From Snodgrassella sp. CFCC 13594 (GTDB lineage Bacteria; Pseudomonadota; Gammaproteobacteria; Burkholderiales; Neisseriaceae), in NCBI RefSeq assembly GCF_001590725.1, contig NZ_LQXR01000019.1, forward strand, positions 1 through 39,245: 39,245 bases of DNA. Direction: 5' to 3'. This document shows, piece by piece, positions 19,095 to 28,674 of this stretch (its first letter is position 1; the number at the start of each line of letters is the position of its first letter). The notes below the pieces were generated by a model. That model was not told the DNA's origin. It did no database searches and saw only the letters and a program-made list of their open reading frames with translations. Position numbers and translations under genes: made by a program.

Positions 19095-19406
19095 TTATGC
19101 CAGTTCTACCACACACATCAAAGGATATCCAGCCTCTTGTGCACTGCGCAAGACTTGTTGGCATTTTGTGTCTGCAATATCTTTTTGGTATATCCCGCAC
19201 AGTCCTTTGCCTGTTTGATGCACCAAGAGCATTACGGCCATGGCCCGGGTGTGTGGCAAATGAAAAATCTCCGTCAGCACATCCACGACAAAATCCATGG
19301 GAGTATAGTCATCATTAAGCAACAACACGGCATAGCGCCGCGGTGGCGTTAACTGTTGCTCGGCAATTTGTGTAGATTCTGTTTGTCGCGTGGGTAAAGC
19401 AGTCAT
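19095..19406 (-). CDS. clpS: ClpS adaptor of the ClpAP protease
   Basis: ClpS binds N-degron substrates and docks them on ClpA. The core reads YAVLLLNDDYTPMDFVVDVLTEIFHL with the NDDYTPM substrate-pocket motif, and VHQTGKGLCGIYQKDIADTK, both standard. The start at 19406 (MTALPTRQTES) gives 103 residues, close to the family length. An upstream ATG at 19451 would add a basic stretch without support. clpA follows 152 bases downstream. It is divergent from a cold-shock gene, the same order as E. coli cspD-clpS-clpA. Confidence 0.94.
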   Translation of the reverse strand: MTALPTRQTESTQIAEQQLTPPRRYAVLLLNDDYTPMDFVVDVLTEIFHLPHTRAMAVMLLVHQTGKGLCGIYQKDIADTKCQQVLRSAQEAGYPLMCVVELA

Positions 19407-19532
19407 GAAACGCTTTCGATGATGGGGGTCTGTGTGTTTTTTGGTAAACAAGTAGGTAATTTTATCATTTTTTTCTCACACTGCTTGACGTTCATCTTGA
19501 ACCTATGTAAAAAGACTAAAGCAAGTCAGGCA

Positions 19533-19562
19533 TTGACCGCTTAACAAGGGATTGGTTATATA
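19533..19562 (+). promoter_or_regulatory. probable promoter of the cold-shock gene
   Basis: TTGACC at 19533-19538 and TATATA at 19557-19562 (18-base spacing; TTATAT gives 17) form a good sigma-70 type promoter. The implied 5' leader is about 60-65 bases. Confidence 0.5.
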
Positions 19563-19576
19563 ACCCAAACTTTTGA

Positions 19577-19606
19577 GAAGCTGCCATGCCGCTTCGCAGT
19601 TTTTTT
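19577..19606 (+). promoter_or_regulatory. leader hairpin followed by a T-run ahead of the cold-shock gene
   Basis: GAAGC at 19577-19581 pairs with GCTTC at 19591-19595, with an inner GC/GC pairing. Four bases later comes a run of seven T. It lies in the predicted leader, between promoter and start codon. It could be an attenuator-like hairpin, a temperature-responsive fold or a weak terminator of an upstream transcript. Confidence 0.35.
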
Positions 19607-19632
19607 ATTATGTTTTTAGTATAGGAAGTTTC

Positions 19633-19836
19633 ATGGCAACTGGTATTGTTAAGTGGTTTAACGACGCTAAAGGTTTTGGTTTCATTACTCCGGATGAAGG
19701 TGGTGAAGATTTGTTCGCTCACTTCTCTGCGATCAACATGAATGGTTTCAAAACCTTAAAAGAAGGTCAACGCGTTTCTTTTGACGTAACCACCGGCCCT
19801 AAAGGCAAACAAGCGTCAAACATTCAAGCTGCATAA
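19633..19836 (+). CDS. cold-shock protein (CspA family)
   Basis: The 67-residue protein is a single cold-shock domain. The RNA-binding motifs RNP1 (KGFGFITPD) and RNP2 (LFAHFSAI) are intact, and the start [17 protein letters not shown] is canonical. Such proteins melt RNA secondary structure. AGGAAG lies about 6 bases before the ATG. It is divergent from clpS, which suggests the CspD-type position, although sequence alone does not separate CspA from CspD. Confidence 0.96.
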   Translation: MATGIVKWFNDAKGFGFITPDEGGEDLFAHFSAINMNGFKTLKEGQRVSFDVTTGPKGKQASNIQAA

Positions 19837-19839
19837 CAT

Positions 19840-19894
19840 TTAACCGGTTGTCCGGTTAAACGCTTCGGCATCAATGGCAGGTTTACCTGCCATT
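19840..19894 (+). terminator. tandem hairpins after the cold-shock gene
   Basis: TTAACCGG/CCGGTTAA pairs just after the stop codon. A second stem follows, AATGGCAGG at 19873-19881 with CCTGCCATT at 19886-19894 (4-base loop). The second is the likelier terminator. Confidence 0.65.
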
Positions 19895-20063
19895 TATTAT
19901 GCCCATCTGTTTTGTTTTTAGAACATTTTCTCGTTCATTCTTAAGTTTGATGGCCATACCAAAGGCATAGTCCATATATTCTGTAGTGTGGCTAACATAT
20001 CGCATGGCCTCTGTATCAAGACCAAGCAATCAGTACCTCAGAAAAATTTTCCACTCATCGAAC

Positions 20064-20344
20064 CTAGCGACGCCTTTTCGGACTTAACGGCGTATTTTGC
20101 TCTACTTGCCAGATGGCTCTTAAGCCAGAGTCTCCAAGTGGGGTTTGTCCACGCAAGCCGATAAAAGAACCATGGTCAACCAAGCCTGTTGGCATGACTG
20201 CACGATCTGATGCTGCCATCTTACTAGAGGCCTGCATATCTGTGTGTGTGACTGCCATACCAGCTTTAATCTCCCCATAAAGCTGACATCAGCCCACGCA
20301 CCGCCAGCTAACATCCAGCCCAAACAAAACAGTAAATACCTCAT
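20064..20344 (-). pseudogene. 5' remnant of a neisserial-type outer-membrane porin
   Basis: The start at 20344 follows GGAG by 7 bases. A signal peptide (MRYLLFCLGWMLAGGAWA) is followed by DVSFYGEIKAGM once one T is restored near 20279-20281. The other frame then continues to LVDHGSFIGLRGQTPLGDSGLRAIWQVEQ. This matches the first beta strands of Gram-negative (PorB-type) porins (DVTLYG.IKAG...[21 protein letters not shown]). It then ends NTPLSPKRRR and stop at 20064, after about 93 of the usual 330-360 residues. A further 40-residue stretch in the same direction (20005-19883, MRYVSHTTEYMDYAF...) looks protein-like but is not recognised. Unlike the other broken genes, most of this one is missing, so it is a real remnant. 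Confidence 0.75.
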
Positions 20345-20350
20345 TACCAT

Positions 20351-20652
20351 TCTCCAATCGTATTGTTGCTCATATTAACGTCTAAACCACCATTTTGTTA
20401 GGCGTTTACCGAGTTTAACTACCCAATTAATTTAATAAATCTGCACCATCTATGCTCAATTATTATCTTGGTATGAGAATTTTGTTACTTGGCCAAGCTT
20501 ATTTATATCTTATAGAAGCGAATGGGCTGCCTGAATATTAAATTAATAACTAGAGATAACCTACATGCCACTGGGATTGCGTTTTTTAAAGCATTATAAT
20601 GGCGGGCTAATCCAAATTGATTACTCATTTTAATATTAATAAGGTATGCTCT
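20351..20652. other. gap between the porin remnant and pilU
   Basis: This AT-rich stretch of about 300 bases has no coding signal. It holds a partial DUS (GGCTGCCTGAA, 20525-20535) and a TATAAT at 20595-20600 that may be the pilU -10 element, about 53 bases before the start. No convincing -35 accompanies it. Confidence 0.5.
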
Positions 20653-21840
20653 ATGAGCAATTTCCACTCTTTAGAAGATACACGCAAACTCATTCATTCA
20701 TTATTGCAATACATGGTCAGAAATAAAGGCTCAGATCTATTTATCACCGCCGGTTTTCCACCCGCCATGAAGCTCAATGGTCAAGTCACTAAAATTACGG
20801 ATAAACCATTAACCGCGGAGCACACTGCCCTCATCGCTAAAGCGCTGATGAACGATAAACAAGCCAAAGAATTTGCTGAATGCAATGAATCCAATTTTGC
20901 CATTAGCTTGGCCGGTGTTTCTCGCTTCCGTATTAATGCCATGATCCAACGGGGTGCAACAGCTTTGGTCTGCCGAGTCATCACCAGCGATATCCCTCAA
21001 TTTGAAACATTGAACTTACCGAAGGTTCTGCAAAAAGTAATCATGGCAAAACGCGGATTGGTTATTTTTGTGGGCGGAACTGGCTCTGGTAAATCAACAT
21101 CCATGGCATCGTTGATTGACTACCGCAATGAGCATTCATTTGGTCACATCATCACCATTGAAGACCCCATTGAATTTGTGCACCAACATAAAAACTGCAT
21201 CATTACACAGCGTGAAGTCGGCGTTGATACCGAAAATTGGTTTGCAGCACTGAAAAATACCTTGCGTCAAGCACCTGATGTGATATTAATTGGCGAAATT
21301 CGTGATCAAGAAACCATGGAATATGCTTTGTCATTTGCAGAGACCGGCCATCTGTGTTTGGCCACGCTCCACGCCAACAGTGCTAATCAGGCCCTAGATC
21401 GCATTGTTAATTTTTTTCCAGAAGATAGGCATGCGCAATTATTTGCAGACTTATCATTGAATTTAAAGAGTTTCATTTCACAAAGACTGATACCCCAAAA
21501 AGATGGAAATGGACGTGTAGCGGCCGTGGAAATTTTACTCAATTCACCGTTAGTGGCTGACTTAATTGCCAAAGGTGAAACTGCCGCGGTAAAAGAAATC
21601 ATGGCGAAATCACACGATATCGGCATGCAAACCTTTGACCAATCGTTGTTCAATTTATATGAAGCGGGCGCCATCAGTTATGAAGAAGCCTTGAAAAACG
21701 CGGATTCTATTAATGATTTACGGCTAAATATCCAATTAAACGGCCAGAAACACCCACACCAAAATGATGATTTGGCTTTAAATCAACTGTCTATTGTTGA
21801 TTTAGATGAGCCCGATGCAGCTCAATCTCCATCTTTATGA
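20653..21840 (+). CDS. pilU: type IV pilus retraction ATPase PilU
   Basis: PilU is the PilT paralogue that assists retraction of type IV pili, used for twitching, adhesion and DNA uptake. The 395-residue protein opens with the PilT/PilU N-domain (KGSDLFITAGFPPAMKLNG). It has Walker A GGTGSGKST at 141-149, the Asp box TIEDPIEFVH, REVGVDT, Walker B DVILIGEIRD near 209-218 and the His box ETGHLCLATLHANSA. The ITAGFPPAMK segment and the extended C-terminus favour PilU over PilT. The start at 20653 follows AAGG by 8 bases. pilT is not adjacent. The link to competence fits the many DUS in the window. Confidence 0.92.
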   Translation: MSNFHSLEDTRKLIHSLLQYMVRNKGSDLFITAGFPPAMKLNGQVTKITDKPLTAEHTALIAKALMNDKQAKEFAECNESNFAISLAGVSRFRINAMIQRGATALVCRVITSDIPQFETLNLPKVLQKVIMAKRGLVIFVGGTGSGKSTSMASLIDYRNEHSFGHIITIEDPIEFVHQHKNCIITQREVGVDTENWFAALKNTLRQAPDVILIGEIRDQETMEYALSFAETGHLCLATLHANSANQALDRIVNFFPEDRHAQLFADLSLNLKSFISQRLIPQKDGNGRVAAVEILLNSPLVADLIAKGETAAVKEIMAKSHDIGMQTFDQSLFNLYEAGAISYEEALKNADSINDLRLNIQLNGQKHPHQNDDLALNQLSIVDLDEPDAAQSPSL

Positions 21841-21910
21841 TCATTCCAAATGAACAATTTCATTATGACTTTCGAGTACATGGCAAGGGCATTCAGAATC
21901 GATGCACTTA

Positions 21911-22906
21911 TTATGATTGGCTCGAATAATGACGTTTAGCCACTTGCGGATGTGCTCGCAAACGGCTTTTAAAAGAATTGGCACCTAGGTTTTCAAACAT
22001 AGGATTGGCGGGGTCGGCTTCCGGCCCTAAAGCCAAGGCAGCGTACGAAGCAGGCAAACTCAATAAATGTACTTTGCTGTCCAAATTGGGTGCCAAAAAA
22101 TAGCAAATAGAATAACGATCCTCACCAGAATGTGGTGCCACTACTCGATGCACATTGGCCCGTAAATAGCCATTGGTGGCCAATTCTAGAATCTCACCGA
22201 TATTGATCACGAAAGAGTCTGGTACATACGGCACATCTACCCAGCCGGTATCGGTTTCTACTTGCAAACCGCCCACCTTGTCTTGCCAAAGTAATGTCAA
22301 GATATCGGTGTCTTTATGTGCACCAACACCCTGTGTATCGGCTTCAGCACTGGCAGTAGGATAACGCACCAGTTTCAATAAATGCACCGGCGGATCAGCA
22401 ATCAAATCATCTAAAGCATGCTCATCTTGACCCAATGCCACCAAGAAGGCACGCAATAAGCGAATGGCCACCGCGCGCATGGTCTGCTGGTAGTACAAAA
22501 TGGTGGGCTTGAATTCAGGCAACCCTTCGGGCCATAAATTGGGGCCTTGTAATTGCAGCCACGGTTTATCGCTTGGCCGATTAGGCCACAGCGGCAGTTC
22601 AGCACCAATATCAATTTGTTCGCGGCCATCAGGCTTTGCTTGTGTGTACTCTTCTTTCGGTCCGGTGTAACCCCGAAAATGGGGCGAATAAAGCATATTG
22701 ATTTGCTGTTTTTGCGTCAATGGCTGCTCAAAAAATGCTTTACCTTGTTGCAATACAGTTTGGATTTGTGCATTCGGCACGCCATGGCCAACCAGATAAA
22801 AAAAACCAATATTGCGCGCCACTTCACGAAGATGTGCATAAAATTCGGCCCGTTCTTGCGGCCGATCCAACTTCGCTAAATCAATAATAGGCAAAGCATT
22901 CATCAT
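21911..22906 (-). CDS. 2-oxoglutarate/Fe(II)-dependent dioxygenase, isopenicillin N synthase-like
   Basis: The 331-residue protein has the non-heme dioxygenase N-domain (LPIIDLAKL...GFFYLVGHGVP) and the 2OG-FeII oxygenase core. Iron ligands are His197 and Asp199 (GAHKDTD) and His253 (NVHRV). The co-substrate RxS is Arg264/Ser266 (RYSICYF). Related bacterial proteins are often annotated as isopenicillin N synthase family, but their substrates are mostly unknown, and antibiotic synthesis should not be inferred. The start is 22906 or 22903 (MM). It converges on pilU with 70 bases between. Confidence 0.88.
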   Translation of the reverse strand: MMNALPIIDLAKLDRPQERAEFYAHLREVARNIGFFYLVGHGVPNAQIQTVLQQGKAFFEQPLTQKQQINMLYSPHFRGYTGPKEEYTQAKPDGREQIDIGAELPLWPNRPSDKPWLQLQGPNLWPEGLPEFKPTILYYQQTMRAVAIRLLRAFLVALGQDEHALDDLIADPPVHLLKLVRYPTASAEADTQGVGAHKDTDILTLLWQDKVGGLQVETDTGWVDVPYVPDSFVINIGEILELATNGYLRANVHRVVAPHSGEDRYSICYFLAPNLDSKVHLLSLPASYAALALGPEADPANPMFENLGANSFKSRLRAHPQVAKRHYSSQS

Positions 22907-23008
22907 TCATCTCTTTAATCTGACTCCCAGAAATTATAACGGCCTTAAACGCCGCCATTCAGAATACTTGGCACTATGTATCAACTTCCTGGCTATAAGC
23001 ATCAAAAA

Positions 23009-23028
23009 AGGCAGCCTTAAGGCTGCCT
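23009..23028 (-). terminator. DUS-based terminator after fadD
   Basis: A 20-bp perfect palindrome (AGGCAGCCTT/AAGGCTGCCT) is followed on the minus strand by TTTTTT. The right half extends to a full AGGCTGCCTGAA at 23020-23031. It lies 14 bases past the fadD stop. Confidence 0.8.
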
Positions 23029-23042
23029 GAAAAGAAAAAACA

Positions 23043-24704
23043 TTACTGTGTTCGCAGCTCTTTGCGCAAAATTTTGCCTACATTGGATTTCGGCAATTCA
23101 TCCCGGAACTCAATATCTTTAGGCACTTTATAGCCTGTCAATTCTTTGCGGCAGTAGGCAATAATGTCTTCTTTAGTGATTTTGGGGTCTTTTTTCACCA
23201 CAAACAACTTAATCGCCTCCCCAGATTTCTCACTGGGCACACCAATACACGCCACTTCCAAAATTCCCGGCATGGCAGCCACCACATCTTCAATCTCATT
23301 CGGATACACATTGAATCCAGACACCACAATCATGTCTTTTTTGCGGTCAACTAAACGCACAAAGCCTTGTTCATTGATTTCCGCAATATCGCCTGTGGCC
23401 AAAAATCCTCTGTTATCAATCGCTTTAGCGGTCTCATCTGGCCGCTGCCAATAACCCTTCATCACCTGAGGGCCTTGTATCCATAATTCGCCCACTTCAT
23501 TGATGCCCAAGACCTTACCCTCGCCATCTCGAATCTCAATATCAGTATTGGGAATAGGCAAGCCGATGGTGCCTGTATATTCTTTGATGTTCAGAGGATT
23601 GACACAAGCACCCGGGCTGGTTTCTGTTAAACCATAGGCTTCAATCAATGGAATCCCTGTGACTTTTTTCCATTCCAATGCCACTGCTTTTTGCACAGCC
23701 ATGCCACCGCCCAATGCGATTTTCCAAGAAGAAAAATCAATGCTGGAAAAATCTTTATTGTGTATCAATGCATTGAATAAAGTATTCACGCCAGTGATGA
23801 CCGTTACTCGATTATTTTTCAATTCTTTCACAAACCCCGGGATATCACGCGGATTGGTGATGAGAATATTTTTGGCACCATGCTTGGTGAAGATCATCAG
23901 GTTTACAGTCAGTGAAAAAATATGGTACAGCGGCAAGGCAGTAATCACTACTTCTTCGCCATCTTTGACTTTAGACTTTACCCACTCTCCCGCCTGCTGC
24001 ATGTTGGCAACGATATTTCCATGGGTAAGCTCTGCGCCTTTGGCCACACCAGTGGTGCCACCGGTGTATTGCAGAAAAGCCAAATCATCTAAAGTTAATG
24101 GAATTTCTTGAAATGGCTGTTGCCTGCCAGCAGACAACGCCTGTTTAAAACTGACAGCCTGTGGTATCCGATATTCGGGTACCATTTTCTTGATCCGACG
24201 CACCACAAAATTCACGATGCCGCCTTTAAGCCAGCCCAACATATCACCGATACTGCCCACAATCACATTTTTGACACCGGTGCGGGGTAAAACCAGTTCC
24301 AAGGTATTGGCAAAGTTTTCCAGCACCACAATTGTTGAAACTTGGGCATCATTAAGTTGGTGTTCCAATTCACGCGGGGTGTATAAAGGATTGACATTCA
24401 CCACCACACAGCCAGCCTGCAAAATACCAAAAACCGCCACGGGGTATTGCAATACATTTGGCATCATCACTGCCACGCGCTCCCCTTTATTCAGCTTCAA
24501 CACATTTTGCAAATAGGATGAAAATGCATTCACATGATCATTTGTCTCCGCATACGTTTGACCAACCCCCATATTGGTAAAGCCTTGTTGGTGGCCAAAC
24601 TTGCGTACCGTGTCTTTAAATACGGCGATGATGGAAGAATAAGCGCGTACATCCACTTCAGCTCGAACGCCAGGCTCGTAACTTTGTAGCCAAATTTTTT
24701 CCAT
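23043..24704 (-). CDS. fadD: long-chain fatty acid-CoA ligase
   Basis: FadD activates fatty acids to acyl-CoA via an acyl-AMP intermediate, on the inner face of the cytoplasmic membrane. The 553-residue protein has the AMP-binding P-loop YTGGTTGVAKGA, the A5 motif EAYGLTETSPGA, the A7/A8 motifs WIQGPQVMKGYW and TGDIAEINEQGFVRLVDRKKDMIVVSGFNVYP, and the catalytic-Lys end PKSNVGKILRKEL. The start at 24704 (MEKIWLQSYEPG) has an excellent AAAGGAGA 6 bases upstream, so longer ORF starts are rejected. It is 116 bases downstream of mnmA. Confidence 0.94.
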   Translation of the reverse strand: MEKIWLQSYEPGVRAEVDVRAYSSIIAVFKDTVRKFGHQQGFTNMGVGQTYAETNDHVNAFSSYLQNVLKLNKGERVAVMMPNVLQYPVAVFGILQAGCVVVNVNPLYTPRELEHQLNDAQVSTIVVLENFANTLELVLPRTGVKNVIVGSIGDMLGWLKGGIVNFVVRRIKKMVPEYRIPQAVSFKQALSAGRQQPFQEIPLTLDDLAFLQYTGGTTGVAKGAELTHGNIVANMQQAGEWVKSKVKDGEEVVITALPLYHIFSLTVNLMIFTKHGAKNILITNPRDIPGFVKELKNNRVTVITGVNTLFNALIHNKDFSSIDFSSWKIALGGGMAVQKAVALEWKKVTGIPLIEAYGLTETSPGACVNPLNIKEYTGTIGLPIPNTDIEIRDGEGKVLGINEVGELWIQGPQVMKGYWQRPDETAKAIDNRGFLATGDIAEINEQGFVRLVDRKKDMIVVSGFNVYPNEIEDVVAAMPGILEVACIGVPSEKSGEAIKLFVVKKDPKITKEDIIAYCRKELTGYKVPKDIEFRDELPKSNVGKILRKELRTQ

Positions 24705-24820
24705 TGTATTTCTCCTTTGTTGATGTTCTGCGTCCATATTCTGGCCGCCGCAGCGCAAGCTTTGTTTTCAACCTCTTTGCTTGGCTCCACACAAAATCAG
24801 TGGTTGTTTCAGGCAACCCG

Positions 24821-25927
24821 TTAATCAATACAAATGCTGTGGCTATCAGTGTCTTCAATCACACCGCCACCCAAACACACATCCCCATCATACAGCACCG
24901 CTGATTGCCCCGGTGTCACTGCCCATTGTGGTGCCTCAAACACCAATTCCGCGCGGCCATCCGACAAGTAATGCAATTGTGCAGGGGCATCCGCCATTCG
25001 ATAGCGGGTTTTCACCCCATAACGACCTTCCCGTGGTTGTTCTGGCAATGTAAAACTCAAATCATGCATGGTTAGCTGTGTACTGTACATCGACGGATGA
25101 TCATGGCCCTGCACCACCAAAAGCGTATTACTGCCTAAATTTTTACCTGCAACAAACCAAGGTTCGCCAGCACCACCAATACCCAAACCCTTGCGCTGCC
25201 CCAAGGTATAATACATAAGCCCTTCATGCTGCCCCATTAACTTGCCTTCAGGCGTGACCATCGGCCCCGGATTGGTGGGCAAATAGCGCTGCAAAAATTG
25301 CCGAAAAGGGCGCTCGCCGATAAAGCAAATACCGGTACTGTCTTTTTTGGTTGCTGTAGGCAGCTTAGCAGCCAAGGCCAATGCACGCACTTGTGGTTTT
25401 TCCAGCTCCCCAAGAGGAAAAATGGCGTGCTGCAATTGGTGCGGTTGCAAGCGGTATAGGAAATAACTCTGGTCTTTATTGCCGTCTAAACCCTTCAGCA
25501 GATAATGAGCGCCATCTCGAATTTCTTTCCGAGCATAATGCCCTGTGGCAATCACATCAGCCCCTTCTTTTAAGGCATGATCCAAAAAACATTTAAATTT
25601 GATTTCCGCATTGCACAGTACGTCTGGATTTGGGGTGCGCCCTGCTTGATATTCTTGTAAAAAATAAGCGAATACTTTGTCTTTGTATTGATGTGCGAAA
25701 TTAACGATATCAATGTCCATATCCAAAATATCGGCCACTGCCATTGCATCCAATGAATCTTGCTTGATTGAGCAAAACTCATTGTCGTTATCATCTTCCC
25801 AGTTTTGCATGAAAATACCACGCACCTGATGCCCGCCTTGTTTAAGCAGATATGCAGTCACCGAAGAATCAACTCCCCCAGACATGCCCACCACAATGTG
25901 CTGTGTTGCTTCCGCTGCTGTATTCAT
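24821..25927 (-). CDS. mnmA: tRNA 2-thiouridylase MnmA
   Basis: MnmA adds sulfur to U34 of tRNAs for Lys, Glu and Gln. The PP-loop GMSGGVDSS begins at residue 14. The catalytic cysteines are Cys105 ([12 protein letters not shown]) and Cys201 (TGICFIGER). The TGHYAR motif and the C-terminal beta-barrel segments are present; 368 residues is usual. It lies between gltX and fadD on the same strand. A terminator separates it from gltX, so it probably has its own promoter in the 25.93-26.05 kb gap. Confidence 0.96.
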   Translation of the reverse strand: MNTAAEATQHIVVGMSGGVDSSVTAYLLKQGGHQVRGIFMQNWEDDNDNEFCSIKQDSLDAMAVADILDMDIDIVNFAHQYKDKVFAYFLQEYQAGRTPNPDVLCNAEIKFKCFLDHALKEGADVIATGHYARKEIRDGAHYLLKGLDGNKDQSYFLYRLQPHQLQHAIFPLGELEKPQVRALALAAKLPTATKKDSTGICFIGERPFRQFLQRYLPTNPGPMVTPEGKLMGQHEGLMYYTLGQRKGLGIGGAGEPWFVAGKNLGSNTLLVVQGHDHPSMYSTQLTMHDLSFTLPEQPREGRYGVKTRYRMADAPAQLHYLSDGRAELVFEAPQWAVTPGQSAVLYDGDVCLGGGVIEDTDSHSICID

Positions 25928-26055
25928 TCAAATTCATCCAATATATGATTGATTTTGCCACACCCACCATCAATTGCCCTAATAATAATTAGAGTTGCTA
26001 TTCATTTTGCAAAATCACAACGCAATCAAAATCATTCTTCAACAAAAACAAACAA

Positions 26056-26081
26056 AGGCTGCCTGAAATATTCAGGCAGCC
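26056..26081 (-). terminator. DUS inverted repeat terminator after gltX
   Basis: GGCTGCCTGAA at 26057-26067 and TTCAGGCAGCC at 26071-26081 form an 11-bp stem with a 3-base loop. On the minus strand it leads into a T-rich stretch. It lies 22 bases past the gltX stop. Confidence 0.82.
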
Positions 26082-26102
26082 CATCGTCACAGGCATTCAA
26101 TC

Positions 26103-27497
26103 TCAAAGACTGCGAATACGCCGCATCACTTCGGCGCGGCCCATCAATGCCAAAACCGCATCAATTGATGGGGTTTTACCCGTTCCGCAGACAGCCAGAC
26201 GCAAAGGCATACCCAATTTGCCCATTTTAATGTCTTCGGCTTCGCAGAAAGGCGCAAACAATGCATGAATACTTTCCGCATCCCAATGATTCAAGCCCTC
26301 CAAACAATCAGCAAAGCGCTGCATGCGTGCTGGTGCTTCTGCATCCCAATGCTTGGCCAACTCTTTTTCGGTGGGTGTGGCTTTTGCATAAAAATAAATG
26401 CATTCATCAGCCAATTGATTGAGATCCTGCACTCGCTCTTTCACCAATGCAATAACATCGGCTAAGTTAGGTTGATTGTCCAAAACCGCAATGCCACGCT
26501 CACTTAGCCGCGGGCGCACCAACTCAGCCAATTTAACATTGTTGCTGGATTTTATATGCTGGGCATTAAGCCACAACAATTTTTCCTGGTTAAAACGGCT
26601 AGCCGATGGACTTACATCTTTTAAATCAAACCATTCAACAAACTCAGCCATGGTGAAAAATTCTTCGTCACCATGCCCCCAACCTAAGCGCGCCAAATAA
26701 TTCAACAAAGCTTCCGGTAAGATACCTTGGCGATCATAATCCACCACACTGACCGCATCGCGCCGTTTACTCATTTTGGCACCCTTGTCATTCAAAATCA
26801 TGGGCAAGTGCGCATATTGTGGCAAAGTGGCGCCCATGGCTTTGAGAATATTGATTTGTTTGGGGGTGTTGTTGACGTGATCATCGCCACGAATGACTTG
26901 GGTGATGCCCATGTCAAAGTCGTCGACCACCACACAAAAATTATAAGTGGGGGTTCCATCGGCGCGGGCCAAGATCAAATCATCCAAATCATGATTGGCT
27001 ATGGCAATGCGCCCTTTGACCAAATCTTCCCACGCGGTTTCGCCTTCCAATGGCATTTTAAAGCGCACCACTGGCTGAACGCCTACAGGAACATTAGGCA
27101 AGCGTTTGCCAGCTTCAGGTCGCCAGCGGCGGTCATACCAAAAATGCTCGCCGACGGCTTCTGCCGCCCGACGCATCGCATCCAATTCTTCTTTTGAAGT
27201 GTAATCGTAATATGCATGACCAGAAGCCAACAATTGTTGCAGCACTTCTGCGTAACGATCAAATCGCTTCGTTTGATAAAACGGGCCTTCATCGTAATCC
27301 AAACCCACCCAATTCATGCCATCCAGAATGGCCTGCACCGACTCCTCGGTGGAGCGCGCCAAATCGGTGTCTTCAATACGCAAAATAAATTTACCGCCCT
27401 TTTTTTTGGCATAAGCCCAAGAAAATAAAGCAGTGCGGACGCCACCAATATGCAAATAGCCGGTGGGACTGGGGGCAAAACGGGTACGAACAACCAT
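26103..27497 (-). CDS. gltX: glutamyl-tRNA synthetase
   Basis: GltX charges tRNA-Glu. The class I signatures are RFAPSPTGYLHIGG (HIGH variant at residues 16-19) and KMSKR in GAKMSKRRDAVSV. The sequence LRIEDTDLARSTEES is standard for a discriminating GluRS, and the 464-residue length fits the bacterial enzyme. No strong ribosome site precedes the ATG at 27497. It is divergent from ansA across a 122-base gap that holds one DUS-like copy. Confidence 0.97.
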   Translation of the reverse strand: MVVRTRFAPSPTGYLHIGGVRTALFSWAYAKKKGGKFILRIEDTDLARSTEESVQAILDGMNWVGLDYDEGPFYQTKRFDRYAEVLQQLLASGHAYYDYTSKEELDAMRRAAEAVGEHFWYDRRWRPEAGKRLPNVPVGVQPVVRFKMPLEGETAWEDLVKGRIAIANHDLDDLILARADGTPTYNFCVVVDDFDMGITQVIRGDDHVNNTPKQINILKAMGATLPQYAHLPMILNDKGAKMSKRRDAVSVVDYDRQGILPEALLNYLARLGWGHGDEEFFTMAEFVEWFDLKDVSPSASRFNQEKLLWLNAQHIKSSNNVKLAELVRPRLSERGIAVLDNQPNLADVIALVKERVQDLNQLADECIYFYAKATPTEKELAKHWDAEAPARMQRFADCLEGLNHWDAESIHALFAPFCEAEDIKMGKLGMPLRLAVCGTGKTPSIDAVLALMGRAEVMRRIRSL

Positions 27498-27544
27498 GAG
27501 GCTTCACTCGCTCAAACAAAGGCAAAGGCGCTATTGTACGCGTA

Positions 27545-27556
27545 TGGCTGCCTGAA
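27545..27556 (+). repeat. DUS-like sequence in the gltX-ansA gap
   Basis: TGGCTGCCTGAA has eleven of twelve bases of the local DUS and lies between the divergent gltX and ansA genes. Confidence 0.55.
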
Positions 27557-27619
27557 AAAAACCCTACCGCCTGTGCTATGCTAGAAACCTATTTCTCATA
27601 AGCAGCAATCTAACAACAC

Positions 27620-28674
27620 ATGGCCACCACGCCCAAAATCGGTATTTTATACACTGGCGGCACCATTGGTATGGCGCCCACGGCACAAGGCTTGGCGCCA
27701 TCAGCCAATTTAGCAGCACTGGCAGCGCCTTACCTACTCGATTGCCAAGTAGAATGGCATATCTACACGCCATTGATTGATTCTTCCGCCGTCAACTTGC
27801 ACCATTGGCAAGACTGGCTCACTTGGGTTGCGGAACATCTGGATGCGTACGATGGCCTACTGATACTGCATGGCACCGATACCATGGCCTACACAGCCAA
27901 TATATTGGCTTTGGCTCAACCAAATTTGACCAAGCCCATTGTCTTGACTGGTGCACAATGGCCATTGCAACAAGCACACAGCGATGCGCCACTGAATTTG
28001 CAAACGGCTTTGGCTGCACTCACCTTACCCGGTTTCCACCAAGTAGCCATCGCTTTTCACGGCCAGCTTTGGCGTGCTGTGGGCAGCAGCAAAGTCAGCA
28101 CCGAATCAATCGACGGCTTTGCCACACCTCATTTCCCTTCACTGGGAAAATGGCAACCTGAAAACAAATGGTCACATCTCAAACTCCATACTCTGCCCGC
28201 ACCAGATGATCAGATGCAAAAGCAACCGAATACCTCAAGCATCATTCAAGAAAATGTGCGCATTCACAGCTTTGTATTCACCCCAGGTGCCAATATCGAC
28301 ATGATCACCACCGTGCTCACACAGCAACCAGCTGATGGTGTCGTGCTGCAAACTTATGGTCATGGCAATGTGCCTACGCATCCAGGCCTAATGAAAGCCA
28401 TTCAGGCAGCCACCCATCAGGCACGCCCATACTCAACATCAGTCAAGTGCCACAGGGATGCACTGCGGCCGTGTATGCTCAAGGCCATGCTTTACTGGGT
28501 GCTGGCGTCATCAATGGGGGTAAATGCAATTTGGAAACGGCAACAGCCTTATTGACGCTTGCTGCCAGCAATCATTGGTCCTCCGAAAACATTGAAGCCA
28601 CCTTACGCTTTTGGCAACTCCTTCCCCCGCAATCATCACCATGTAATCAACCCCAGTCTGATTTGCCTCATTAA
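27620..28674 (+). pseudogene. ansA: L-asparaginase (type I, cytoplasmic), frameshifted
   Basis: Asparaginase hydrolyses asparagine to aspartate and ammonia. Active-site motifs are ILYTGGTIGM (nucleophile Thr12) and LLILHGTDTMAYTA. No signal peptide is seen, which fits the type I (AnsA) form. The frame breaks at 28420-28421 just after ATHQ, where CAGGGCACG (Gln-Gly-Thr) is expected and CAGGCACG is present, so one G is missing. The other frame then reads TPILNISQVPQGCTAAVYAQGHALLGAGVINGGKCNLE to the TAA at 28674. Reconstructed length is about 351 residues, normal. A partial DUS lies at 28401-28411. Probably functional if the indel is an error. Confidence 0.9.

Noticed and set aside
21911..22906. 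Isopenicillin N synthase as evidence for antibiotic synthesis
   Set aside because: Only the general iron/2-oxoglutarate fold is supported; no peptide synthetase or other biosynthetic gene is nearby.
24705..24758. Upstream start for FadD
   Set aside because: A strong AAAGGAGA lies directly before MEKIW at 24704, and the extra residues have no family match.
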